A DNA stretch of 45,847 nt from Planctomycetaceae bacterium UBA2972 (GTDB lineage Bacteria > Planctomycetota > Planctomycetia > Pirellulales > Pirellulaceae). How positions within the stretch are numbered: the stretch's first letter is position 1; every line of letters starts with the position of its first letter. Of the stretch, positions 8,444 through 18,087 are shown one piece after another. Location of the stretch: the NCBI GenBank assembly GCA_002348315.1, contig DEAW01000227.1:1-45847 (forward strand). The letters run 5' to 3'. The notes beneath the pieces were generated by a model. It worked only from the letters and a program-made list of their open reading frames with translations, had not been told where the DNA came from and searched no databases. Made by a program: the position numbers and the translations under genes.

Positions 8444-11149
8444 ATGTCCGAAGCAAAGACAGCTTCTGAAGAACCTGCCGTGGCCAATCAGGTCGATGGA
8501 AACCCCGCTGAAACTCAGGAATGGGTGGATTCTCTGGAGTACGTACTCCAATCTGCAGGTCCCGAACGAGTCCAGTATTTGCTCAATGTGCTCGATAGCA
8601 CTGCTCGTCGTAACGGAGTCGATCTCCCGATCGCTTCCAACACACCTTACATCAATACCATTCCACCCGATCAGCAGCCGGCCTACCCCGGTAACCGTGA
8701 AATTGAACGGCGTATTAAAAGCATCATCCGTTGGAATGCCATGGCAATGGTCCAGCAGGCCAACAAGAAGTTTCCCGGAGTGGGAGGACATATCTCCACC
8801 TTCGCTTCTGCAGCCACTCTCTATGAAGTTGCATTTAACCACTTCTTCAAAGGACGCGGAGAAACCGGTTTTGACGGTGACCAGGTATATTTTCAGGGGC
8901 ATGCCTCACCAGGGATTTACTCTCGAGCGTTCATGGAAGGGCGGTTACAGGAAGAAAACCTTGAACACTTCCGTCGCGAACTGCGTGACGTCCAGGGACT
9001 CTCATCGTATCCCCATCCGTGGTTAATGGAAGAATTCTGGGAATTCCCGACAGTCTCGATGGGACTCGGCCCTATCATGTCGATCTACCAGGCACGCTTC
9101 AACGAATACCTTCGGGACCGTGGCATTAAAGATACTTCCAATACCAAAGTCTGGGCATTTCTGGGTGACGGGGAAACCGATGAACCTGAAACACTCGGAG
9201 CGATCACTCTCGCCTCACGTGAAAAACTTAACAACCTTATCTGGGTGATTAACTGCAATCTTCAGCGACTTGATGGTCCGGTACGTGGAAACGGAAAGAT
9301 CATTCAGGAACTCGAAGCAACCTTCCGTGGTGCCGGTTGGAATGTCATCAAGGTTATCTGGGGCAGTGACTGGGATGATCTACTGGCCAAAGACAAGACC
9401 GGTTTGCTCGCCAAACGCATGAACGAAGTCGTGGATGGCCAGTACCAAAAGTACACCGGGATGCCGGGGTCCTACATTCGTGAGCACTTCTTTGGTAAAT
9501 ACCCTGAGTTGCTCGAATTAGTGAAAAACTATTCTGATGATCAACTGGAGTCTCTGAATCGAGGTGGTCACGATCCCAAGAAAGTCTATACCGCCTATAA
9601 AGCTGCCGTTGACAGTACAGATAAGCCAACCGTGATTCTGGCCAAGACTATCAAAGGCTATGGGCTTGGAGAAGCCGGTGAAGGCCGTAACGTGGCTCAT
9701 AACCAAAAGAAACTCAATGAACAGGAATTGCTGGAATTCCGCAGTCGTTTTGGCATTCCGATCTCAGATGAAGACGTTGCTAACGCTCCGTTCTACAAAC
9801 CTGCTGAAGGTAGTGTGGAGTTAAACTACCTGGCAGAGCGTCGTGAATCCTTAGGAGGTTCGCTGCCTGCACGACCTAAAACAGCTCCCACCATGGATTA
9901 CATTCCAACGCTGGAAGATTACAAAGACATGCTGGGAGACAGCAAAGGCAAAGAAATGTCGACCACGATGGGCTTCGTCCGGTTGCTGACGAAACTCTGT
10001 CGTGACAAACAGATTGGCAAATACATCGTGCCGATTGTGCCCGACGAAGCACGCACATTTGGTATGGAAGGTATGTTCCGTCAGGTTGGGATTTACGCTC
10101 ACGCCGGCCAGCTTTACGAACCCGTCGATTCTGAATTACTGTTGTATTACAAAGAAGCGCGAGACGGCCAGATTCTGGAAGAGGGGATTACCGAAGCCGG
10201 AAGTATGTCCTCCTTCATCGCTGCGGGTAACTCGTATGCTCAGCACGGTATCAACATGATTCCGTTCTTCATTTATTACAGCATGTTTGGATTGCAACGT
10301 ATCGGAGACCTGATCTGGGCTGCCGCAGATACTCGAGTCAAAGGATTTATGATCGGAGGAACGGCTGGACGAACAACACTCAACGGTGAAGGTCTTCAGC
10401 ATCAGGACGGTCATAGCCTGCTCAATACGATCGCCTTCCCGACAGTACGCTCCTACGATCCGGCTTATGCCTATGAGACAGCCGTCATCGTCCTCGATGG
10501 AATGAAAAAGCTCTATCAGGAAGATGAAACGGCAATCTATTACATTACAGCCGAAAACGAAAACTATGTCATGCCGGCAATGCCCGATGGCGTGGAAGAA
10601 GGAATCGTTAAAGGCATGTACTCTTTTGATCCAGTCAAAGCGGATAAGGATAAGCCAACCGTGCAATTGTTTGGTAGTGGAGCCATTTTGCGAAGTGCCA
10701 ATGATGCTCAGCAAATCCTTAGCGAAAAGTACGGCATTGGCAGTAAAGTCTGGAGCGTGACCAGTTATACCCAGTTACGACGAGAAGCTCAGGAATGTGA
10801 ACGCTGGAACCGATTGCATCCCGGAGAAAAGCCCAAGGTTTCTTACCTCGAAAAGACGCTCAAAAAAGAAGAAGGCCCGTTTATCTCTTCTTCCGACTAT
10901 GTCCGTGCTTTAGGTGAACAACTCTCACCCTGGATTCCGGGTGACTACTTCGTACTCGGAACCGATGGTATGGGACGTAGTGAAACACGAGAAACTCTGC
11001 GAGATCACTTTGAAGTGGACGGGAAACATATCGCCTTGACGGCTTTGACTCGATTGGCAAAAGCCGGCCAATTCGATGAAAGCAAACTAGCCGACGCTGT
11101 TAAGGAACTGGAAATCAATCCTGACAAAGTTAGTCCACTTTACGCATAA
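8444..11149 (+). CDS. aceE: Pyruvate dehydrogenase E1 component, homodimeric
   Basis: A 901-residue thiamine-diphosphate enzyme that decarboxylates pyruvate and transfers the acetyl group to E2 lipoamide. The size and single-chain organisation are those of the AceE (alpha2) type. Diagnostic segments are the N-terminal VLQSAGPERVQYLL, GGHISTFASAATLYEVAFNHFF, the TPP-binding GDGETDEPETLG near residue 240, and VPDEARTFGMEGMFRQVGIYA in the pyrimidine-binding domain. AAGG lies 9 bases before the ATG at 8444; a nearby ATG at 8437 is out of frame. It is followed by aceF after 51 bp and supplied with E3 by lpdA upstream. Confidence 0.96.
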   Translation: MSEAKTASEEPAVANQVDGNPAETQEWVDSLEYVLQSAGPERVQYLLNVLDSTARRNGVDLPIASNTPYINTIPPDQQPAYPGNREIERRIKSIIRWNAMAMVQQANKKFPGVGGHISTFASAATLYEVAFNHFFKGRGETGFDGDQVYFQGHASPGIYSRAFMEGRLQEENLEHFRRELRDVQGLSSYPHPWLMEEFWEFPTVSMGLGPIMSIYQARFNEYLRDRGIKDTSNTKVWAFLGDGETDEPETLGAITLASREKLNNLIWVINCNLQRLDGPVRGNGKIIQELEATFRGAGWNVIKVIWGSDWDDLLAKDKTGLLAKRMNEVVDGQYQKYTGMPGSYIREHFFGKYPELLELVKNYSDDQLESLNRGGHDPKKVYTAYKAAVDSTDKPTVILAKTIKGYGLGEAGEGRNVAHNQKKLNEQELLEFRSRFGIPISDEDVANAPFYKPAEGSVELNYLAERRESLGGSLPARPKTAPTMDYIPTLEDYKDMLGDSKGKEMSTTMGFVRLLTKLCRDKQIGKYIVPIVPDEARTFGMEGMFRQVGIYAHAGQLYEPVDSELLLYYKEARDGQILEEGITEAGSMSSFIAAGNSYAQHGINMIPFFIYYSMFGLQRIGDLIWAAADTRVKGFMIGGTAGRTTLNGEGLQHQDGHSLLNTIAFPTVRSYDPAYAYETAVIVLDGMKKLYQEDETAIYYITAENENYVMPAMPDGVEEGIVKGMYSFDPVKADKDKPTVQLFGSGAILRSANDAQQILSEKYGIGSKVWSVTSYTQLRREAQECERWNRLHPGEKPKVSYLEKTLKKEEGPFISSSDYVRALGEQLSPWIPGDYFVLGTDGMGRSETRETLRDHFEVDGKHIALTALTRLAKAGQFDESKLADAVKELEINPDKVSPLYA

Positions 11150-11200
11150 CTAAAACCACTCTTCTTTCCCTTAGAAGCCCTTAAAAGCTTAATTCAAAAC

Positions 11201-12559
11201 ATGGCAACTGAAATCAAACTCCCTGAACTTGGCGATGGTATCGAGTCAGGAGATATCCTGGAAGTTTTTGTAAGCGTAGGCGATACTGTCGCTGAAGGGG
11301 ATGATATCGTCGAAGTCGAAACCGACAAAGCCTCGGTTCCTGTTCCTTCGACTGCCGCCGGTACTGTCGCTAGTGTCGATGTGGAACCTGGACAGACCAT
11401 TTCAATTGGCGCCGTTCTCATTACCGTGGAAGGTGGAGCAGCACCTGCGGACGAAACACCTGCTCCCGCTCAGGAACCGGAACCTACGCCGGAACCAGAA
11501 GCTGCAGTCCAGCCAGAAGTTACTCCGGAACCCGTGGTGGAAACACCTCCTGCTCCCGCTCCCGCTCCAACTCCCGCTCCCGCCCCAACTCCTACACCAC
11601 CGCCGGCTCAGCCTGTAGCTGGTGATAGCGGCGAGATCGCAGCCGGACCGGCCATTCGTCGATTTGCGCGAGAAGTTGGAGTGGATTTAGCTAATGTTAC
11701 CGGCAGTGGAGCCGGTGGCCGTATTACTCGAGAAGACATCCTCGAAGTCGTTCGTCAGGCAAACCAGCAAGTTGCAACGCCTTCAACATCGTCAACCGCA
11801 GGCAGTTCCAACTCACACACTTCGAATGCTCCGGGAGAACCTGGAACCGATGCCTTTGGGCCAGTTCACATCGAATCGATGCCGAAGATTCGAAAAACAA
11901 TCGCTGCCAAAATGCACGAATCCTGGTCCACCGCTCCTCGTGTCACAAACTTCGACGATGCTGATGTCACCGATCTGGAGATGATTCGCAAGTCCTCGAA
12001 ACAAGACTATCTGGATCAGGGCATCAAGCTGACATCGATGCCGTTTATTATCAAATCGGTAGCACTGGCTCTGCGGAACAATCCCAAGCTAAACGCGGCT
12101 CTGGATATGGATGCCGGTCAAGTCATTTACAAGGACTACGTCAATGTGGGAATCGCAGTCGATAGTGATCGCGGCTTAGTCGTTCCTTCTTTGCGAAGTG
12201 CCGATACCAAGAGTATTTCTGATATCGCTCGAGACCTTGGCACGCTCGCCGATAACGTACGTAACAATATTTTCGGTCTGGATGACCTGCGAGGCAGCAC
12301 TTTTACAATTAGTAATTTGGGCGCCATCGGAGGAACCTACTCCACGCCGATTATCAATGTTCCGGAAGTCGCAATTCTACTTGTCGGACGCACGCGTAAA
12401 TTGCCCGTTGTGGTGGATGACGAAATCGAAATTCGCCAAATGATGCCGCTCAGCCTGTCCTACGATCATCGCATCGTCGATGGTGGAGATGCTGCTCGGT
12501 TCCTCAACGAAGTCATCGGCTATCTTCAAGCTCCCAGCCGCCTGCTGCTAGCACCCTGA
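11201..12559 (+). CDS. aceF: Dihydrolipoamide acetyltransferase (E2)
   Basis: A 452-residue E2 core that passes acetyl from E1 to coenzyme A. Order of domains: one lipoyl domain (residues 1-78, lipoyl lysine Lys43 in ETDKAS), a long Pro/Ala/Glu hinge (about 80-145), the E1/E3-binding domain (GPAIRRFAREVGVDL to GRITREDI, about 148-183), a Ser/Thr linker, and the catalytic domain ending with DHRIVDGG, where His423 and Asp427 are the active-site pair. Escherichia coli AceF has three lipoyl domains; this protein has one. Its stop codon is followed directly by a short octamer repeat. Confidence 0.95.
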   Translation: MATEIKLPELGDGIESGDILEVFVSVGDTVAEGDDIVEVETDKASVPVPSTAAGTVASVDVEPGQTISIGAVLITVEGGAAPADETPAPAQEPEPTPEPEAAVQPEVTPEPVVETPPAPAPAPTPAPAPTPTPPPAQPVAGDSGEIAAGPAIRRFAREVGVDLANVTGSGAGGRITREDILEVVRQANQQVATPSTSSTAGSSNSHTSNAPGEPGTDAFGPVHIESMPKIRKTIAAKMHESWSTAPRVTNFDDADVTDLEMIRKSSKQDYLDQGIKLTSMPFIIKSVALALRNNPKLNAALDMDAGQVIYKDYVNVGIAVDSDRGLVVPSLRSADTKSISDIARDLGTLADNVRNNIFGLDDLRGSTFTISNLGAIGGTYSTPIINVPEVAILLVGRTRKLPVVVDDEIEIRQMMPLSLSYDHRIVDGGDAARFLNEVIGYLQAPSRLLLAP

Positions 12560-12581
12560 GACAGTTAGGCAATTAGACAGT
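12560..12581. repeat. Octamer tandem repeat related to the 1321-1500 element
   Basis: These 22 bases match the right terminal repeat of the 1321-1500 element at 20 of 22 positions and consist of RCARTTAG-type octamers. The repeat begins one base after the aceF stop. A single end without a partner suggests either a solo remnant or that the octamer tandem is the actual unit. Confidence 0.5.
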
Positions 12582-12592
12582 GGCCTATATGG

Positions 12593-13936
12593 TTATTTGG
12601 TTCCATGTTTATGGCGAGCCAGGTCGACAATTCGATCGACCGTTACATGTTGAGTCTTGAGGCGATATAAGTAGCCTCGACGGCCAAACACTCCCACTTC
12701 TCGTCGGACATAAGTACTAAGATTGAGTCCGGGCTGAGGAGTTACAAATACCTGCACTTCTCCGTCTGCATTGACGAGAGCATATTCCGGAGCGTCATTT
12801 CTGGTGGATCGGACCCGTACTAGATATCCCGTTTCCGTATAGGCCGTTTTGCGAGCTTCTGCCGACAAAACCCCTGTTCCAACTTCTGACGCATTGATGT
12901 CTGATTCCTCAAACGGAAGATTTCTCACATTGAGATCCGAGGAACGCGGAGGTAGATTCGCAGCACTAGTTGCTGCGATTTTCTGTTTATCATCTTTGAT
13001 TTTTTGGTACTGATTCAGTCGCTCAATTAAACCTTCCAAAACGACTTGATCTGCAGCGGTCGAATCCACGCGTAGACGGTTTGCCTGATCACGCAGGTAT
13101 CCCAGGTTCCATGATTCTGACGGTCGAGTGGCCATTTCCGAAATGGCCGCTTCTATTTGTGGTATGGAATCCAAAGTGCCAGACTTCCGGGGCTGAGATT
13201 GGAAGCTGGTCACTCGAAACGGACTTGCAATATCTGCTCGTTTTGTTTGTGAACTGCGTGGACGATCGGAATTGCGAACCAATCGCGCACTTCCCGATGG
13301 TTTAATCCAACGCGGAATGTAATTTGCCGGGCCCTCGTTGATTGTTGCCTGACCGGTCGTGGATTCAGAGAAACTTGCCAATGCCACTCGACTATTCAAG
13401 GTTCGATCTGCACGCTGCCCTACCGAGTCGATCGATTCATCACCTGCTACAAATCGCTGATGTAACCAACGGAATTCACCGGCAGGCGGAGCAATCTTAT
13501 AGTAGGTCTGAGTCGGTTGACCGGGAGCCAATGCGAGATCTTGCTGTCCCAATACGGTGACGACTTCCCCTCGATTTAACAACACGGTATAGCCATAGTT
13601 GACCGCTTTATCGTACTGACTGCCGATCCACGAAGGGACTCGCATCTTACCAACAGTCCCGTGATCACCATCTGCGTGAAGCTCCAGATCTGAAGACAAA
13701 ACCCAGCTATACGACTCATGCAATGGGCGAATTGCCAAATATCCGTTTTTGGTTTCCCGGTATACCTGAACCTGATCTCCCGGTTGCAAATACGAACAAA
13801 CATATTGATCTGAAAATGGAGCTGCGAGTACAGGCGATTGTGAACCTACGACCGTAGCCGAGTAGGGTGCACTGACTTGACCGAACACAATCACTCCACA
13901 GAGAAGCGTCAATAGACATGCAAAGAAGGCTTTCAT
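12593..13936 (-). CDS. Secreted SH3-like domain protein, function unknown
   Basis: A 447-residue exported protein with signal peptide MKAFFACLLTLLCGVIVFGQVSA. Residues of about 25-180 look like two bacterial SH3 (SH3b) modules: SPVLAAPFSDQYVCSYLQPGDQVQVY then VNYGYTVLLNRGEVVTVLG, each with the usual exposed-turn and Val/Tyr strand pattern. The central part is Ser/Arg-rich, followed by a helical stretch and a C-terminal strand-rich region. SH3b modules often bind peptidoglycan or other cell-wall material, but no enzyme domain is seen. The frame opens two codons earlier at a TTG; the ATG at 13936 is preferred. It ends 33 bp from aceF, convergent. Confidence 0.8.
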   Translation of the reverse strand: MKAFFACLLTLLCGVIVFGQVSAPYSATVVGSQSPVLAAPFSDQYVCSYLQPGDQVQVYRETKNGYLAIRPLHESYSWVLSSDLELHADGDHGTVGKMRVPSWIGSQYDKAVNYGYTVLLNRGEVVTVLGQQDLALAPGQPTQTYYKIAPPAGEFRWLHQRFVAGDESIDSVGQRADRTLNSRVALASFSESTTGQATINEGPANYIPRWIKPSGSARLVRNSDRPRSSQTKRADIASPFRVTSFQSQPRKSGTLDSIPQIEAAISEMATRPSESWNLGYLRDQANRLRVDSTAADQVVLEGLIERLNQYQKIKDDKQKIAATSAANLPPRSSDLNVRNLPFEESDINASEVGTGVLSAEARKTAYTETGYLVRVRSTRNDAPEYALVNADGEVQVFVTPQPGLNLSTYVRREVGVFGRRGYLYRLKTQHVTVDRIVDLARHKHGTK

Positions 13937-13970
13937 TTTCAAACCTAAGCTGAAGGCGACAATTGGGTTT

Positions 13971-14003
13971 TATCCGAGATGGGAAAAGTAATGTATTCGG
14001 ATA
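13971..14003. promoter_or_regulatory. 7-bp inverted repeat between divergent genes
   Basis: TATCCGA (13971-13977) and TCGGATA (13997-14003) form a perfect dyad with a 19-base spacer, just upstream of the SH3-like gene. The same intergenic space also contains GGAATACCGG (14128-14137), which recurs upstream of aceE. Confidence 0.25.
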
Positions 14004-14157
14004 CTTAAAAGCAAGGTCGCAAAGATCAACTCATGTGTAATTCCAGCATGTTGCCCAGCTTTACATCTGGTGAACATACCGCACCTTTGACTCGATTCTG
14101 CCACCGGAAAATACCGAAGAAAGAACTGGAATACCGGTTTGTCATCAGCAAAACATC

Positions 14158-15003
14158 ATGCCTATTCGTCCACATTTACGTAATTTAACATTCTTCCCGG
14201 TGCTAGCAGTACTGAGTGTTTGTGTATTGCTGTGTGGAAAAGTGACGGCAGAAGACGCGACGGCAGCTGATTCCAACTCGACGAAGAAACTAACCATTCG
14301 CCAACAATCCGAGTCCTCGATTCCGTGGGGCAAGCTTACCGATGAAGCTCAGGAAAAACTTCAGGGTGTCCTCACCAATGCCACCGTATTCCATCGCTCA
14401 CCAGAACATAAGCTGGCCTGTGACCATGATGTCTATTTACATTTGATTCGCCATCCTGAATTGGTCGTCAATATGTGGGAACTGATGGGCGTTTCCAAAT
14501 TACGGATGTCCCGGGAAGAGGACTATGTCATCAACATTGACGATGGGCAGGGTACGAACAGTCAGCTGGAATTAGTTTACGGCAATGCCAACCTGCATAT
14601 CTTCTATGCCGAAGGGTCCTACAAGGGCAGCATTATCCCCACGGTCAATCAGGGGCGAGTCGTACTCATCCTGAAGACGGATGAAGCGATGGAAGAGGGC
14701 AAACCCATCGTGACACATCAACTCGACATGTTTATTCAGTTTGATCAATCCACCAACCAGCTCTTAGTTAAAACGCTGCAGGGATTGTTTCTCAAAATGG
14801 TGGATATGAACTTTGCGGAAACGACGAAGTTCATATCCCAAATCGACGCAATTATTCAGGACAATCCCGAAGGAATGAAACGACTGTCCGGTCGACTCAC
14901 TCGAGTACAGACTCCGATCCGCCAAAAATTCAACTCGCTAGTTGAACGCGCCAACGCTCAATACGTTCGCATCGCAACTACGACCGAACCGCAACCTGAC
15001 TAA
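14158..15003 (+). CDS. Exported protein of unknown function
   Basis: I do not recognise a family. The 281-residue product has an N-terminal signal peptide or anchor (hydrophobic residues about 10-28, likely cleavage after VTA at about 31). The mature part is mixed alpha/beta with LACDHDVYLHLIRHPELVVNMWELMGVS near residue 85, a predicted strand-rich middle, and a helical C-terminal quarter. The start ATG at 14158 has only a weak ribosome site. Its stop lies one base from the leuS stop on the other strand, so the two genes converge without a separate terminator region. Confidence 0.78.
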   Translation: MPIRPHLRNLTFFPVLAVLSVCVLLCGKVTAEDATAADSNSTKKLTIRQQSESSIPWGKLTDEAQEKLQGVLTNATVFHRSPEHKLACDHDVYLHLIRHPELVVNMWELMGVSKLRMSREEDYVINIDDGQGTNSQLELVYGNANLHIFYAEGSYKGSIIPTVNQGRVVLILKTDEAMEEGKPIVTHQLDMFIQFDQSTNQLLVKTLQGLFLKMVDMNFAETTKFISQIDAIIQDNPEGMKRLSGRLTRVQTPIRQKFNSLVERANAQYVRIATTTEPQPD

Positions 15004-15004
15004 T

Positions 15005-17839
15005 CTACCTGATCACAAAGTTTACAAGTCGGCCCGGTACCACGATCACTTTGATGACCTCACTGTCGGCCAGCAATTGTTGCATTTTCTCATCATCTCT
15101 GGCTGCCTGCTCCAAATCATCTTTGCTGATATCCGCGGCGACCGAAATTCGACTTTTCACTTTGCCTTTGATTTGAATCGGAATCTCGATCGTGCTTTCC
15201 ACCAGCAGTGATTCATCACATTCAGGCCAGGGTTCATAAGCCAGCGTCGTCTCGGCTCCTAGTAACTCCCATAATTCTTCCGCAATATGTGGAGCGTAGG
15301 GTGCCAGCAACAATACAAAGGACTGCAAAACATTCTTCGGGCGAGATTCCTGCTTCGTAAAGTAATTCACGAATTCCATCATACGGGCAATAGCGGTATT
15401 GAAGTCGAGGTTCTCTGTATCCCGAGTCACTGCCTGGATCGTCTTGTGAAGAACTTTAAGAGCTTCGGCATCTGCTTCGACGTCCGCAACCGCTTCATTC
15501 AACTCCAGCGATTCCGCGCGATCATTGACAATCATCCGCCAGACTCGATCCAGAAATCCTTTCACGCCGTTAACACCAGACATACTCCACGGCTTCGTAG
15601 CGGTCAAAGGCCCCATAAACATCTCGTAGAGTCTCAGCGAATCAGCACCATAGCCATCCACAATTTCATCGGGGTTAATTACGTTTCCGCGGCTCTTTGA
15701 CATTTTGAAAGACCGGCCATCCACTCGGACTTCGGCATGATCAGCTAACACAAACGTGTCACCTTTCTTGGCAACCTGATCTTCGGTCAACTTGACCGGT
15801 TGAACTTCTGATCCATCTTCTTTACGAAACAGACCATCATCTCCTCGCGAAACCTGATTCACTCCAACCCAATTCTGCATTTCATCCTGGTAAGCGGTGA
15901 ATTCCATCTCTCCCAGAATCATGCCCTGATTAACAAGCCGCTGAAATGGCTCTTTGGTCGTCACATGGCCGCGGTCATAAAGCACTTTATGCCAAAAACG
16001 AGCATACAAGAGATGTAAGACGGCATGTTCCGCTCCACCGATATATAGATCAACAGGCATCCAGGCCTGTTCCCTGGCGGGGTCAACAAAGCAGTCTTCA
16101 TTGTGTGGATCGATATACCTCAGGTAATACCAGCAGGAACCTGCCCATTGAGGCATCGTGTTGGTCTCACGACGGTATCGTTTACCATCAATGACCGGAT
16201 AGAGCCATTGGTCATCGGCTTTTGCCAGGGGAGGCTCGGGGCGGCCGTGCGGTTTGTAATCTTCCAGATACGGCAAATCAACGGGTAAATCCTCTTCAGC
16301 CACACCTCGAATGACACCGGTCGCATTTCCATCCTCATCCAATTCGTGCAAAATCGGAAAGGGCTCTCCCCAAAATCGCTGTCTGGAGAACAACCAATCT
16401 CGTAGTTTGTAGTTCACCGCGGATGCCCCTAATCCTTGCCGGGCTAACGACTCCCTGATGGACTCTTTGAATTCTGCTGTTGGAGTGCCATCGTACTGGC
16501 CTGAATTGATGGCTAACCCCAAACCGTGGAAACAACGGTTGCCAGCCAGAACTTCTTCCCGGTCAACACCTTTACGGTCGCCGGGATCAACGACGGCAAT
16601 AATTTCGATTTCGTATTCTTTCGCAAATTCAAAATCGCGTTCGTCATGTGCAGGCACGGCCATGATGGCACCGGTGCCGTAACTGATCAGGACATAATCA
16701 GCGACCCAAATCGGCACCTGCGCACCATTGACTGGATTCGAAGCGTAGGCCCCGGTAAAGACTCCGGTTTTGGATTTGGTATCTTCCGTACGCTCCCGAT
16801 CACTCTTGAAAGACGCTTTTTCACAATAAGCTTTCACGGCCGCTGCTTGCTCATCACTCGTCAGGCTTTCCACGGCCGGGTGTTCCGGAGCGATCACCAT
16901 ATAGGTTGCACCGTACAACGTATCCGGGCGGGTTGTATAAACTCGCAATGTGTCGTTCGTCGGTTTTGCGGGGAACCCTGAAGTTGCACGGGATTGTTTC
17001 CAGTCTTCAAACTGCTCGGCACCACCCGTGAAAAAATCGACTTCGGCACCGGTACTACGACCGATCCAGTCTCTTTGTAACTTCTTGATGCCATCGGACC
17101 AGTTCACATCGTCTAAATCATGTTCGAGACGATCTGCATATGCCGTAATCCGTAACATCCACTGTCGCAGAGGAATACGCTGCACCGGGTAATTCCCTCG
17201 TTCACTGCGGCCATCAATGACTTCTTCATTCGCCAGCACTGTTCCCAGGTCTGTACACCAGTTCACCAACGCATCATCGAGGTAGGCAAGTCGGTGTTCG
17301 TCACGATACTTAGCTTCTGCCACCTCTCCTTCAGCAGTGACTTCAGCCGGAATCGGTAACTCACTAATAGGACGTCCCTGCTGTTTCTCAGTATCAAACC
17401 AAGTATCGAATAGAACAAGGAAAATCCACTGCGTCCATTTGAAGTAGCCCACATCGGTCGTCGCCAGAGATCGGCTCCAGTCATAACTGAAACCAAGCAT
17501 TTTCAACTGCCGTGTGAAGTTGGCGATGTTTTTTTCTGTCGACTCACGGGGAGGTGTATTGGTCTTAATCGCATGTTCTTCAGCAGGAAGACCGAAGGCA
17601 TCGTAACCCATCGGGTGCAGAACGGATTTACCACGCATCCGTTCAAACCGACAAGTGATATCCGTGGCGGTATAACCTTCCGGATGACCGACGTGTAATC
17701 CGTTACCACTAGGATAGGGAAACATATCAAGCACATAGAGTTTTTCCCCTTCCGGCATTTCTGCCGTCTTAAATGTCTGGTTCTCTTCCCAATAGGCCTG
17801 CCATTTGGCTTCAATTTGGCTGGGATTGTAACGTGGCAT
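15005..17839 (-). CDS. leuS: Leucyl-tRNA synthetase
   Basis: A 944-residue class Ia aminoacyl-tRNA synthetase that charges tRNA-Leu. The N-terminus PRYNPSQIEAKWQAYW, the ATP-binding HIGH-type motif PYPSGNGLHVGH (residues 41-52), a CP1 editing domain with TTRPDTLYGATYMVIAPEHP, the KMSKS loop FKMSKSRGN near residue 710 and a C-terminal anticodon and ubiquitin-like region are all present. The frame opens 30 codons earlier, but the Met at 17839 matches the family N-terminus; no clear Shine-Dalgarno sequence is visible there. Divergent from map across 248 bp. Confidence 0.96.
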   Translation of the reverse strand: MPRYNPSQIEAKWQAYWEENQTFKTAEMPEGEKLYVLDMFPYPSGNGLHVGHPEGYTATDITCRFERMRGKSVLHPMGYDAFGLPAEEHAIKTNTPPRESTEKNIANFTRQLKMLGFSYDWSRSLATTDVGYFKWTQWIFLVLFDTWFDTEKQQGRPISELPIPAEVTAEGEVAEAKYRDEHRLAYLDDALVNWCTDLGTVLANEEVIDGRSERGNYPVQRIPLRQWMLRITAYADRLEHDLDDVNWSDGIKKLQRDWIGRSTGAEVDFFTGGAEQFEDWKQSRATSGFPAKPTNDTLRVYTTRPDTLYGATYMVIAPEHPAVESLTSDEQAAAVKAYCEKASFKSDRERTEDTKSKTGVFTGAYASNPVNGAQVPIWVADYVLISYGTGAIMAVPAHDERDFEFAKEYEIEIIAVVDPGDRKGVDREEVLAGNRCFHGLGLAINSGQYDGTPTAEFKESIRESLARQGLGASAVNYKLRDWLFSRQRFWGEPFPILHELDEDGNATGVIRGVAEEDLPVDLPYLEDYKPHGRPEPPLAKADDQWLYPVIDGKRYRRETNTMPQWAGSCWYYLRYIDPHNEDCFVDPAREQAWMPVDLYIGGAEHAVLHLLYARFWHKVLYDRGHVTTKEPFQRLVNQGMILGEMEFTAYQDEMQNWVGVNQVSRGDDGLFRKEDGSEVQPVKLTEDQVAKKGDTFVLADHAEVRVDGRSFKMSKSRGNVINPDEIVDGYGADSLRLYEMFMGPLTATKPWSMSGVNGVKGFLDRVWRMIVNDRAESLELNEAVADVEADAEALKVLHKTIQAVTRDTENLDFNTAIARMMEFVNYFTKQESRPKNVLQSFVLLLAPYAPHIAEELWELLGAETTLAYEPWPECDESLLVESTIEIPIQIKGKVKSRISVAADISKDDLEQAARDDEKMQQLLADSEVIKVIVVPGRLVNFVIR

Positions 17840-18087
17840 AGGATAGGGTACTCGCTGCAGTGATAAAGCTCGAAGAGCTGCAAAAGGCGGGAAGAAGTAA
17901 GCGGGTGTGCCTACCATTAGTCCGGACAATTACACAGGTTTCAAACCGCCGATTCTAAAGGTTTTCTTTGTATGTGGCAATTCGAGAGTCGTGGACATTC
18001 CTTCGTGTTGTGATGAGAATAAAGAAACCAACAAACTACTTTTCAGGCCCTTTCCGGGGGCTTCACAATCAGTACGACACCGTGTGA

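Noticed and set aside
8249..8902. 217-residue minus-strand frame upstream of and within aceE
   Set aside because: Most of it is antisense to the conserved AceE N-terminus, and it has no recognisable motif.
11460..11620. Repetitive Pro/Ala-coding DNA in aceF as a possible separate repeat element
   Set aside because: It encodes the flexible hinge normal for E2 proteins.
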